Source: Acidimicrobiia bacterium (GTDB lineage Bacteria; Actinomycetota; Acidimicrobiia; Spongiisociales; ZC4RG35). From it: a stretch of 49,148 nt of DNA. A program made the position numbers and the translations under genes. Position 1 is the first letter of the stretch, and each line of letters starts with the position of its first letter. Of this stretch, positions 41,023 through 48,743 are shown in pieces. The notes beneath the pieces were generated by a model that saw nothing but the letters and a program-made list of their open reading frames with translations, had not been told where the DNA came from and searched no databases. The DNA is taken from positions 1-49,148 of the forward strand of contig JACCTH010000065.1 of the NCBI GenBank assembly GCA_013812505.1, in the 5' to 3' direction.

Positions 41023-42221
41023 GCCAGCGGGCCATTGAAACCGATCATCGGCCCGGGTCGGCCGCGCAACGGGTCGAAGTCTGGACAAGCCGTCTCGGAT
41101 CCGTCCGGCAGCCACATCACCATTGTCGCCCCCTGATCGGAGAAGATCTCGAACGCGCCGCGGTGCATCTTGGTTACCTGCTCAACAATCCCGAGACCCA
41201 AGCCGGTCCCGTCGCCACCCGAAAACCCCGGACCATCATCGGCTACCGCCAGATATACCCAGCCCTGACGACGTCCACACCCCATTTCGATCTTGCTCCC
41301 GGGTGGGGCGACGCGGATCGCATTGTCGACCAGGTTTCCCAACGCGCGTCCCAAAGACAGGGGCTCTCCCTGAACTTCCACCGCTTCGACTGATTCCTGC
41401 AAGTCCACCTCGACATCGGCCGCGGCGGCGCGTTGATCGTCGGCGGCGCCTCGCACCAAACCGGCCAGGTCCACTGCAACCATCGTCGCCTGCCCAGCCT
41501 CGAAACGGGCGGCTGCGAGCAGGCCCTCGATCATCGAACCCATCTTTCCGACGTTGCGAGTGACGATCTCTCCGGTGGCCTTCCAATCCTCGATAGTCGA
41601 TTGCGGATCATCAAGGGTGACCTCGACATTGGAGCGAATCACCGAGAGCGGCGTCCGCAAATCGTGGGAGGTGTCGGCGAGGAAGCGCTTCTGGGATTGG
41701 AAGGCGCCCTGTAAGCGGTCGAGCATCGAATCGAAGGTTGCCCCGAGCCGGGTCAACTCGTCATCCGGACCCTCGAGCGCAATTCGGCGCGACAGGTCGG
41801 AAACTTCGATCTCCCGCGCCACTTGCGTGATCCGATCAACCGGCGCCAGGGCTCTTCCCGCCAGGATCCAGCCCACCACCAACGAAATGACGAACAGCGC
41901 CCCGAGCCCGATGAGCGAGTAGATGGCCAGCTTTTCCAGCACGAACTGGTTGATAAGGCTTTCCATCGTGCGCACCTGGGCTTCTTCCATTTGCGGGTTG
42001 ACTAGAAAACGGAATTGTCCGAGTTGAAGCTCGCGAGCGCGAATGAACAGCCGAGTTTCAGTCTGAGTGGTGAGCTGCCAACGCACGGCCAGGTAGACCA
42101 GGGCAAGGATCAAGCCGCCGAGCCCGAACACGACCGCCGAGTAGAGGGCCGACAGTCGAAATCGGACCGACCGAAAAACCGACGGGATGCGCGACCGCCA
42201 ATCCGATCGACGCTCGCTCAT
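41016..42221 (-). CDS. Sensor histidine kinase (MprB-like)
   Basis: A 401-residue membrane kinase. Start ATG 42221 overlaps the regulator's stop (ATGA). Two helices (about 23-45 and 98-120) flank a short outer domain of about 50 residues. Then a HAMP domain (VGWILAGRALAPVDRI), the H-box (ADTSHDLRTPLSVIRSN, about 203), the N-box (NLVDNAIRVAPPG) and G-boxes (DDGPGFSGGD, GLGLGIV). It should phosphorylate the adjacent OmpR-type regulator. With the downstream HtrA protease it forms an envelope-stress unit like MprAB-PepD. A longer upstream start is only antisense-like sequence. Confidence 0.93.
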   Translation of the reverse strand: MSERRSDWRSRIPSVFRSVRFRLSALYSAVVFGLGGLILALVYLAVRWQLTTQTETRLFIRARELQLGQFRFLVNPQMEEAQVRTMESLINQFVLEKLAIYSLIGLGALFVISLVVGWILAGRALAPVDRITQVAREIEVSDLSRRIALEGPDDELTRLGATFDSMLDRLQGAFQSQKRFLADTSHDLRTPLSVIRSNVEVTLDDPQSTIEDWKATGEIVTRNVGKMGSMIEGLLAAARFEAGQATMVAVDLAGLVRGAADDQRAAAADVEVDLQESVEAVEVQGEPLSLGRALGNLVDNAIRVAPPGSKIEMGCGRRQGWVYLAVADDGPGFSGGDGTGLGLGIVEQVTKMHRGAFEIFSDQGATMVMWLPDGSETACPDFDPLRGRPGPMIGFNGPLAL

Positions 42222-42895
42222 GACGCCCGCAGCACGTATCCCCGCCCAGGCAGAGTCTCGATGACCGCCGGCTCCCCCAGTTTCTTTCGCAGGTTCGAGA
42301 CGGTCACCCGCACCGTGTTGGTGAAGGGGTCGGCCATTTCGTCCCAAACGTGTTCAAGCAATCTCTCTTGTGGCATCACTTCGTCGGCGTGCACCATCAG
42401 AAACTCGAGCAGGGAGAATTCCTTGCTCGTGAGGTTGAGAGGCGTTCCGTTACGAGCGGCGAGAAACCGTGCCGAGTCGAGGGTGAGATCGCCGACCTTC
42501 AGGACCGGGCTCGGAGTCTCGTCGCGACGCAAGAGCGCCCGGGCCCTGGCGGCGAGCTCCGCAAACGCGAAGGGCTTGACCAGGTAATCGTCGGCGCCGG
42601 CGTCGAGTCCGGCCACCCTGTCCTCGATGTCGTCGCGAGCGGTAAGGACGAGGACCCGCGGACGTTTGGATTCGAGTGTGGGCAGATCGCCGACCACCAT
42701 CCTCCTGCACAACTCGAGCCCGGACCCGTCTCCCAGGTTCCAGTCGAGGATTGCCAGGTCGTAGCCGTTACCACGCAGCTTCTCTTCCGCCGCCGAAGCG
42801 CCATGAGCAATGTCCACCGCATAGCCGTGGCGGCGAAGGCCGCGCGCGATGGCCGCCGCCAGATCCTGCTCGTCCTCCACGACCAGTAGCCGCAT
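42218..42895 (-). CDS. OmpR/PhoB-family response regulator (MprA-like)
   Basis: A 225-residue protein from ATG 42895. The receiver has VVEDEQDL (acidic pair), the phospho-Asp in LAILDWNLGDGSG (about 51), the Thr in VLTARDD and the Lys in YLVKPFAF. The winged-helix effector (about 130-225) has TSKEFSLLEFLM, VWDEMADPFTNTVRVTVSNLRKKLG and IETLPGRGYVLR. TAGCGT lies 8 bases before the ATG. The palindromic repeat C stands directly upstream of this promoter. It is first in the operon with the kinase and the protease. Confidence 0.95.
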   Translation of the reverse strand: MRLLVVEDEQDLAAAIARGLRRHGYAVDIAHGASAAEEKLRGNGYDLAILDWNLGDGSGLELCRRMVVGDLPTLESKRPRVLVLTARDDIEDRVAGLDAGADDYLVKPFAFAELAARARALLRRDETPSPVLKVGDLTLDSARFLAARNGTPLNLTSKEFSLLEFLMVHADEVMPQERLLEHVWDEMADPFTNTVRVTVSNLRKKLGEPAVIETLPGRGYVLRAS

Positions 42896-42922
42896 CGAAT
42901 AGACGCTAACCGACGCCAATAA

Positions 42923-42979
42923 ACCAAACCTAAGGCGATTGTCGTGGCTATACCACCACGCAAACCTTAGGTTTGGTTA
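42923..42979 (+). repeat. Nested-palindrome repeat, copy C
   Basis: The outer arms are a perfect 14-bp inverted repeat (AACCAAACCTAAGG at 42923-42936 and CCTTAGGTTTGGTT at 42966-42979). The inner hairpin is GTCGTGG, CTATA, CCACCAC (42942-42960, one mismatch). It lies between the end of the FabG-like gene and the start of the OmpR-type regulator on the same strand. It aligns with copies A and B. Confidence 0.88.
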
Positions 42980-42986
42980 GTGGTTG

Positions 42987-43697
42987 TTAGCGGCTGAGGC
43001 TGCGGCCCCCGCCGACGGTGATGACTTCACCAGTGATGTAGCCCGGGCGAGCCAAGAACACGACCAGGTCCGCTACCTCTTCGGGCTCTCCCATGCGGCC
43101 CAGCGGGATCGAGTCGACCATTCGCTCGCGGACGTCAGCAGGAATTGCCATCGACATTTCGGTTCCGATCAACCCGGGGGCGATGGCATTGACTCGGATG
43201 CGAGGCGCCAGCGTGAGGGCGAAGGCCCGGGTGATTCCCACCAGCGCTCCTTTCGACATCGAATAGTTGAACTGGCCGAAGTTTCCGAGATAGGCCCGTG
43301 AGGAGATGTTGACGATCGCCCCCTCCTTCATCATCGGCGCGAAGCGCGAAATGATCTGATAGGGCGCCCCGAGGTTCACATCGATCACCGCGGCGAACTC
43401 GTCTTCGGTCATATTGACCAGGCGAGCGTCGCGGGTGATGCCCGCGTTGTTGACGATCAGCTCGAGGGGAGGCGCTCCCTCGATTGCCGAGCCGACCATG
43501 TCGAGGCCTTCGTCGGTCGTCAGATTGGCCTCCACTGGACGCACCGTCGCCTCCGCTTCCTCGAGGATGCTCACCGTGTCCGCAAGCCGGGGCGACGCGT
43601 CGACTGCGATTAGCGTCCAGCCCTCGCCCGCCAGCCGCTTGCAGATGGCCGAGCCGATTCCGCCGGCGGCGCCAGTGACGATCGCGGTCTTTGTCAT
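42987..43697 (-). CDS. FabG-like 3-oxoacyl reductase (SDR)
   Basis: A 236-residue short-chain dehydrogenase. It has TGAAGGIGSAI (cofactor loop), NNAGITRDA, the catalytic Ser in NISSRAYLG, YxxxK in FNYSMSKGAL, and the C-terminal FLARPGYITGEVITVGGG typical of FabG. It likely reduces a 3-oxoacyl thioester, here more probably a CoA ester, given its partners. It is last of four genes joined by 4-base overlaps. Confidence 0.93.
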   Translation of the reverse strand: MTKTAIVTGAAGGIGSAICKRLAGEGWTLIAVDASPRLADTVSILEEAEATVRPVEANLTTDEGLDMVGSAIEGAPPLELIVNNAGITRDARLVNMTEDEFAAVIDVNLGAPYQIISRFAPMMKEGAIVNISSRAYLGNFGQFNYSMSKGALVGITRAFALTLAPRIRVNAIAPGLIGTEMSMAIPADVRERMVDSIPLGRMGEPEEVADLVVFLARPGYITGEVITVGGGRSLSR

Positions 43698-44110
43698 CCC
43701 AAAGCCTTGCCGAGGTGACCCGGACCAAGATGAATCAGTTCTCCCTGGGCGCCGTCGGCTTCGAGCATGCGCTGGACCCAGCGTTTCACCTGGTCGCCAG
43801 GGATCTCATCATCGATGGCGATCACATTGATCGGCAGGCCGACGTTGGCCAGCTCGATCCCCGCGGTCCGCCCTGCCGACACGAGCCCCGCAGCGACGGC
43901 TGCCGACGCGGCGCCGTTGCGGCCGAGCAGATCGTCGCTCGACACCACATAGACAATCGGCTCCACGGCGACGACTGCTAACTGGGTAAGCCGAAACGCC
44001 TCCAACAGAACGGACCGAATCGACGGCCAGTCATCGGCGATCCCCGTCGCCCCGAAAACCAAGCCGGGCTCGTTGCTCTCGTAGTCACCATCGATCCCCA
44101 CCGCCCTCAT
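43694..44110 (-). CDS. Conserved protein of unknown function in the thiolase operon
   Basis: A 138-residue soluble protein, no family recognised. It is alpha/beta in pattern (VVAVEPIVYVVSSDDLL, NVIAIDDEIPGDQVKRWVQRML) without Cys or clear catalytic motifs. The C-terminal VKRWVQRMLEADGAQ helix is its best feature. It is locked between the CoA-transferase and the FabG-like gene by ATGA overlaps at both ends, so it is probably a partner or small subunit in the same CoA pathway. Confidence 0.7.
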   Translation of the reverse strand: MRAVGIDGDYESNEPGLVFGATGIADDWPSIRSVLLEAFRLTQLAVVAVEPIVYVVSSDDLLGRNGAASAAVAAGLVSAGRTAGIELANVGLPINVIAIDDEIPGDQVKRWVQRMLEADGAQGELIHLGPGHLGKALG

Positions 44111-45300
44111 TCGACGGCTTCTCCAGCTCGGACCAGATCATCGATCTCGTCATCAGTGATCCCGAGATCGGTCAGGACTTCTCGGGTGTGCTGGCCAAGG
44201 AACGGCGCAGGCAGTTGTGATCGCGCCGGGCTGCCGTCGACCCGCAGAGGCGATCCCTGAGTGTTGATCGACCCTGCCCGCGGGTGTTCGACCGCGACCA
44301 GCATCTCATTGTGTTGAGCTTGCCGATCGGCAAAGACCGCCGGCAGGTCGAGGATGCGGCCGACGGGAATCCCGGCGCGGCTGAGGACATCGATCCAATG
44401 ATCGGTTGGACGAGTTTCGAACACTGTTTGCAGACGCTCCGTCAATGCCTGCCGATTCTCGACTCGCAAAGCGTTGGAGCCAAAGCGTGGATCTTCGCCC
44501 AATTCAAAAAGGTCAAGCGCCTTGGCAGTTTCAGCAAAATGGCGATCCGACACAACGGCGACATTGAAGTAGCCGTCAGCTGTCCGAAACGACTGGTTCG
44601 GCGCCGTGACCGGCGAGGCGGTCCCAGTTCGCTCCGGTTGATTGCCGGAGGCAAAGAACTGCGCGTTCCAGCCGGCCTGCACTGCGATCAGGCTGTCGCG
44701 CAGCGCTACCTCGACCAACCGACCTTCTCCACCGCGCCGGCCGCCGCCTCCGGCGATCGCCGCGACGATGGCCAAAGCTGCGTTGGTTCCGGCGACAAAG
44801 TCAGCGATTGTCGTCGCGGTCTTGTGGGGAGGGTCACCTTCGTCGCCGGCGATCGACATCATTCCCGATTCACCCTGGAAGACCAGATCGATGCCCGGGC
44901 GATCCGCATCGGGTCCCGTCGCGCCAAAGGCAGTGATCGAGGCATAGACAACATGGCCCCCGCCATCGCTCAGGTCGCGGTAGCCAAGCCCCATTCTCTC
45001 CATGGCTCCTCGCCGCAGATTGTTGAGGACGACGTCGGCTCCGAGGCAGAGGCGGCGCAACACTGTTGATGCGAGAGGCGCTTTGGCGTCTATCGCCACG
45101 CTTTTCTTGCCTCGATTCACGGCGATGAAGAATGCGCTCTCCTCTCCGTAGAAGGGCCCGATCTCGCGCGCCAGGTCGCCACCGAGCGGCTCGATTTTGA
45201 TCACCTCTGCACCCAGATCGGCGAGCAACATTCCGCAATACGGAGCCGCCACCAGATTTCCGAATTCGACGATTCTGAGCCCAGAAAGCGGCGCGCTCAC
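44107..45300 (-). CDS. Family III CoA-transferase (CaiB/BaiF type)
   Basis: A 397-residue enzyme from GTG 45300, which overlaps the thiolase stop. Family marks are LRIVEFGNLVAAPYCGMLLADLGAEVIKIEP at the start, NRGKKSVAIDAK, the catalytic Asp in RPGIDLVFQGESGMMSI (about 150), DGYFNVAV and a C-terminal FLGQHTREVL. It moves CoA between acyl groups such as succinate and an aromatic or branched acid. The substrate is unknown. The thiolase and reductase beside it suggest beta-oxidation-type breakdown of an organic acid. Confidence 0.93.
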   Translation of the reverse strand: MSAPLSGLRIVEFGNLVAAPYCGMLLADLGAEVIKIEPLGGDLAREIGPFYGEESAFFIAVNRGKKSVAIDAKAPLASTVLRRLCLGADVVLNNLRRGAMERMGLGYRDLSDGGGHVVYASITAFGATGPDADRPGIDLVFQGESGMMSIAGDEGDPPHKTATTIADFVAGTNAALAIVAAIAGGGGRRGGEGRLVEVALRDSLIAVQAGWNAQFFASGNQPERTGTASPVTAPNQSFRTADGYFNVAVVSDRHFAETAKALDLFELGEDPRFGSNALRVENRQALTERLQTVFETRPTDHWIDVLSRAGIPVGRILDLPAVFADRQAQHNEMLVAVEHPRAGSINTQGSPLRVDGSPARSQLPAPFLGQHTREVLTDLGITDDEIDDLVRAGEAVE

Positions 45301-46505
45301 GCGCTTTCCAAGACCACCGCGATGCCCTGGCCAACCCCGATACACATAGTCGCCAGGCCATAACCGCCACCTTGACGGCGGAGCTCGTGGGCGAGAGTCC
45401 CGACAAGCCGGGATCCAGACGAGCCCAGGGGGTGGCCGCGGGCGATCGCACCTCCGTTGACATTGACGATCTCGGGGTCGAGCTTGAGGAGGCGGATGGT
45501 CGCCACCGCCTGGGCGGCGAACGCCTCATTGACCTCGGCCAGTTTGAGCTCGGAGGCCGCGATTCCCGCTCTCGCCAGAGCCTTTTCGCTGGCAGGCACG
45601 GTCCCAATCCCCATCACATCGGGATGGACCCCGGCCGCCGCCGAGGCAACTACGCGAGCCAATGGAGTGAGCCCATGGCGTTTCAACCCGTCGCCGGTGG
45701 CGAGGAGGACCGCACTGGCACCGTCGTTCATCGGCGACGAGTTGCCGGCGGTGACCGTGCCCCCGGATTTGAAGACCGGAGGCAGCTTGGCAAGAGCGTC
45801 GAGCGAGGTGTCGAGGCGGGGCCCCTCGTCGAGTGAGACCAATCGCCGCTCGGTGCCGCGACTTGTGACTGCGACCTCGATTGGTTCGATCTCGAAGGCA
45901 AGCGTTTGGTTTTCGTCGGCCTTGACTGCGCGTTGGTGGCTGGTCAAGGCGAACTCGTCTTGGTCGTCGCGGGTCACGTGGTGGCGGTCGGCCACGACCT
46001 CGGCCGTCATCCCGAGGCTGATCGGCGGGTAGAGCGCTTTCATCCGTTCATTCACGAGACGCCATCCGATCACGGTGTCGACGACTTCGGGGGCACCGAC
46101 CGCGAACGGGCGATCGGCTTTGGTCATGACGTAGGGAGACCGGCTCATCGATTCTGATCCGCCGGCCACCATCAGCTCTCCCCAACCCGCCGCGAGGGCG
46201 TGGCCCGCCGAGACCACCGCCTGCATACCCGACCCGCAGAGGCGATTGACGGTTGCCCCCGGCACCTCGATCGGCAAACCGGCGAGAAGCACCGCCATCC
46301 GGGCGACGTTGCGATTGTCCTCGCCTGCCTGGTTGGCAGCTCCCCAAAACACGTCCTCGATCTCTGAGGGATCGACGGCTGGGCTCCGCGCCAGGAGCCG
46401 TCCAAGGGCGTGGGCGGCGAGGTCGTCGGGACGGACTCGAGCGAGCTGTCCCCCGATCTTTCCCATCGGGGTGCGGCAGGCGTCAACCACGAAAACGTCT
46501 CGCAT
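45297..46505 (-). CDS. Acetyl-CoA C-acyltransferase (thiolase)
   Basis: A 402-residue thiolase. The nucleophile Cys is in VNRLCGSGMQAV (about 90), His in GGAIARGHPLGSSGSR (about 350) and the second Cys in ATMCIGVGQG (about 385). It cleaves 3-oxoacyl-CoA to acetyl-CoA and a shortened acyl-CoA. Length and motifs fit the degradative FadA/PcaF group. It is first in the coupled four-gene operon. Confidence 0.96.
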   Translation of the reverse strand: MRDVFVVDACRTPMGKIGGQLARVRPDDLAAHALGRLLARSPAVDPSEIEDVFWGAANQAGEDNRNVARMAVLLAGLPIEVPGATVNRLCGSGMQAVVSAGHALAAGWGELMVAGGSESMSRSPYVMTKADRPFAVGAPEVVDTVIGWRLVNERMKALYPPISLGMTAEVVADRHHVTRDDQDEFALTSHQRAVKADENQTLAFEIEPIEVAVTSRGTERRLVSLDEGPRLDTSLDALAKLPPVFKSGGTVTAGNSSPMNDGASAVLLATGDGLKRHGLTPLARVVASAAAGVHPDVMGIGTVPASEKALARAGIAASELKLAEVNEAFAAQAVATIRLLKLDPEIVNVNGGAIARGHPLGSSGSRLVGTLAHELRRQGGGYGLATMCIGVGQGIAVVLESA

Positions 46506-46528
46506 TCGTCACCCGAAACGTAACCGGA

Positions 46529-47437
46529 TCAGGTGCTAGGTGTGACGATCAAGAGGGCCCGACCACCTAGGACACCGGTCCGCAAGGTGTATAAGGCGCC
46601 CCCGATTGATGCCTTGCTCTTGATCCCGTTGGGGACCGGTCGATCGGGTTCGACCCCAAGGTCGCGCAACAGAGCGCGGCGACCGTCGCCACGAAGCTCG
46701 GGGTTGACGGTTGCGATCAGGGTGCCCCACGCCGCCAAGACGGCCGCGCCCTCGTTCTCCCCCGAGGTGGGGGCGGCCGAGATCATCAGGCTGTGCACAG
46801 ACCCACTCGCGGGATCCTCGGTGGCGTAAAGGATCAAACCCTCGCGCAGGTTCATCTGGAGCCGGTTTGGTCCCGGAGCTTCGAGAAGAAAGAGGTCCAT
46901 TCCGAGCTGGTCGGCAGCGTCATTCCAGGCGAACGTCACCTGATCGACACCGGTGGTGAAGACGGTCGGCATAGGCGGCACCGTGGTGGCCGGCGGGATG
47001 GAGGTCAGCAAGTTGGGAGTGGGTTGGTCACGGGCGACCAAAGCGCTGACGAAAATGGCCAGCACGACGAGGGCTGCGCCCATGCCCGCCACCACTGGCA
47101 GGGAGAGCCGCGAAGCCTTCGGTGGGGTTTCGGGTTCGGCCGCCACCTCTGGCAGAGCTTTTTGCTTAAACGCTCGGACCGAATCGGCCAGTGTCGCCGG
47201 CCAGCGGGTGTCGACCCAGTCGGTCATCCGAGTCGGATCGAGCGGAGCGAAGCCAACCGGCTCGTCCTCGATCATCAAGAGGAAGCATTCGCCGTCTTTG
47301 GACAGGGTGCATTGCGCCAGCGGCCAGCGGCCCAAGCGGCCAGCCTCCGAGTCGATCGCAAGGAATTCGCCGTCGACCCGCACCGTCGCAGGCAGTGGAT
47401 CGTCCTCAGCCAGGACGAGGGCGCCGGAAAATTCCAT
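46529..47437 (-). CDS. Single-pass membrane protein of unknown function
   Basis: A 302-residue protein. Residues 1-85 form a small beta-rich domain (PLPATVRVDGEFLAI, CTLSKDGECFLLMIEDEPVGFAP), followed by a linker, one helix (about 112-134) and a 165-residue outer domain. The N-terminal part recalls a PH-like cytoplasmic module; the outer domain was not recognised. It lies 23 bases upstream of the thiolase gene, in the same direction, but is probably separately controlled. Confidence 0.72.
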   Translation of the reverse strand: MEFSGALVLAEDDPLPATVRVDGEFLAIDSEAGRLGRWPLAQCTLSKDGECFLLMIEDEPVGFAPLDPTRMTDWVDTRWPATLADSVRAFKQKALPEVAAEPETPPKASRLSLPVVAGMGAALVVLAIFVSALVARDQPTPNLLTSIPPATTVPPMPTVFTTGVDQVTFAWNDAADQLGMDLFLLEAPGPNRLQMNLREGLILYATEDPASGSVHSLMISAAPTSGENEGAAVLAAWGTLIATVNPELRGDGRRALLRDLGVEPDRPVPNGIKSKASIGGALYTLRTGVLGGRALLIVTPST

Positions 47438-47484
47438 CCTCCGGGCAAGCTATCCCAATTAGCCCGGAAGGCCAGGTTTTCTCG

Positions 47485-48096
47485 TCACCAACAGCCGGCG
47501 CTGGCGTTCCAGGGGGACCATCCCACCGTGTAAACAAGCCAAGCGGCGGCGGCAACATTGGCAATTGGGTCAAAGATCGATGCGTCCGACAATCCGATCG
47601 CGGCCGCACGTTCGGGCCAGTAGCGAGGGATGTGTTGGAAAAGGCCGCCCGCCCCACTGGTGGGGTTTATCGCGTTGGGGTCGCCGCCGGACTCACAAGA
47701 GATAACCGCCAATGCCGTTTCAACGTCGGCGGCGGCGAAATAGGCCGACACCAACGAACGCCACTCCTCCACGGGACGCGGTGCCGGCGCCGGCGCCGGA
47801 ACGGTGACCACCTGGGCCAGAGCAGGCGGGGCCGCTTGGGGAGCAATAGTGGTCGTTGTGCTCGTCGTCGTGATCATCGATGAAGACAGCTCGTCGCTGA
47901 CGCGCAGATTGGCACACTCCCGGCACGGCTCATTCGGCAAGGGCGAAAGCTTGGCTTCTTGCGGAAGCTCGAACACTCTTCTTGACTCGATCCCGACCGG
48001 CGGACTGCTTTCCACGGTCGGGGCCATGGCGGTCCCGACGCGAAACAGCATGAAGATGATTGATACCGACGAAAATACCGAGCGCCAGCGACGCAC
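47485..48096 (-). CDS. Secreted lysozyme-fold protein (transglycosylase/Rpf-like)
   Basis: GTG 48096 is preceded by GAGGGAGG, giving 203 residues. A signal peptide (about 1-25) leads to a Thr/Pro/Ala-rich linker (about 75-110) and a C-terminal lysozyme-like domain (about 115-203) with the catalytic Glu in VISCESGGDPNAINPTSGAGGLFQ and a final NASAGCW. The ESGG...GAGGLFQ pattern belongs to SLT-type transglycosylases and to the phage-lysozyme domains of Actinobacteria. It probably cuts peptidoglycan at the cell surface. Two Cys (CESGG and CW) may form a disulfide. Confidence 0.87.
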   Translation of the reverse strand: MRRWRSVFSSVSIIFMLFRVGTAMAPTVESSPPVGIESRRVFELPQEAKLSPLPNEPCRECANLRVSDELSSSMITTTSTTTTIAPQAAPPALAQVVTVPAPAPAPRPVEEWRSLVSAYFAAADVETALAVISCESGGDPNAINPTSGAGGLFQHIPRYWPERAAAIGLSDASIFDPIANVAAAAWLVYTVGWSPWNASAGCW

Positions 48097-48165
48097 ACAG
48101 CCTCCCTCCAAACCCGAGCGGGCAAGGTAGGGGCGTTCGCGAAACTAACGCAAACCGTCGGCGGG

Positions 48166-48597
48166 CTACAGCAGGCTGGATTCCACCGTGATTTCGACGT
48201 TGCCCTTGAGCGCATTCGAGACAGGGCAGCCCTCTTTGGCTGCGATGGCGGCGGTCACAAAGGCGGCGTCCTCGATGCCGGGAACGTCGCCTACGACCTT
48301 GAGGGCCATCCGCACCAAACGCCAGCCCGCCTCGACCTTTTCGAAGCTGGCGGTGGCGGTCGTTTCGAGCGAGGTCGGCGTAAAGCCGTCACGGCCGAGC
48401 CCCGCCGAGAGGGCCATGTTGAAACACGCGGCGTGGGCCGCAGCGATCAGCTCCTCCGGACTGGTCTTCCCCCCGGCCGACTCGGTGCGGCTGGGCCAAC
48501 TGACATTCATCACCCCGCCCACCCCGGTGGCCATCGACACTTCGCCGGACCCCTCGGTGAGGTTCCCTTCCCAGCGCGACGTAGCTCGACTATCCAT
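48166..48597 (-). CDS. osmC: OsmC-family peroxiredoxin
   Basis: A 143-residue OsmC-type protein that reduces organic hydroperoxides. The two redox Cys are in AAHAACFNMALSAGL (about 58) and EGCPVSNALKGN (about 123), with SWPSRTESAGGKTSPEEL before the first, typical of the OsmC rather than the Ohr group. GGGAGG lies 7 bases before the ATG. A strong terminator-like hairpin with six T's stands just upstream of that site. Confidence 0.94.
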   Translation of the reverse strand: MDSRATSRWEGNLTEGSGEVSMATGVGGVMNVSWPSRTESAGGKTSPEELIAAAHAACFNMALSAGLGRDGFTPTSLETTATASFEKVEAGWRLVRMALKVVGDVPGIEDAAFVTAAIAAKEGCPVSNALKGNVEITVESSLL

Positions 48598-48612
48598 AGC
48601 TATCCCTCCCGT

Positions 48613-48647
48613 AAAAAACCCCCGCCAAGTTGATTACTTGGGGGCGC
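48613..48647 (-). terminator. Terminator-like hairpin in the osmC leader
   Basis: On the - strand, CGCCCCCAAG (about 48646-48637), loop TAATCAA, then CTTGGCGGGGG (48629-48619), followed by six T's (48618-48613). It ends three bases before the osmC Shine-Dalgarno. The gene on the far side (48744) runs the other way, so no other gene needs a terminator here. Confidence 0.65.
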
Positions 48648-48681
48648 CAGGTTACGCAAGAATGGATGGGATGGGTCCAGT

Positions 48682-48700
48682 TCTCAGCGGACTCTCAGCG
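48682..48700 (+). promoter_or_regulatory. Direct-repeat operator candidate (TCTCAGCG x2)
   Basis: TCTCAGCG is repeated exactly at 48682-48689 and 48693-48700, 11 bases apart, one helical turn, as for OmpR-class regulators. It lies 44-62 bases before the regulator's ATG and also upstream of divergent osmC. TACAGT (48731-48736) 7 bases before ATG 48744 is a likely -10 for a leaderless regulator mRNA. Confidence 0.55.
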
Positions 48701-48743
48701 AATTCACGGTCAACCCGCGCGAGACCTCCTTACAGTCAGAGCA

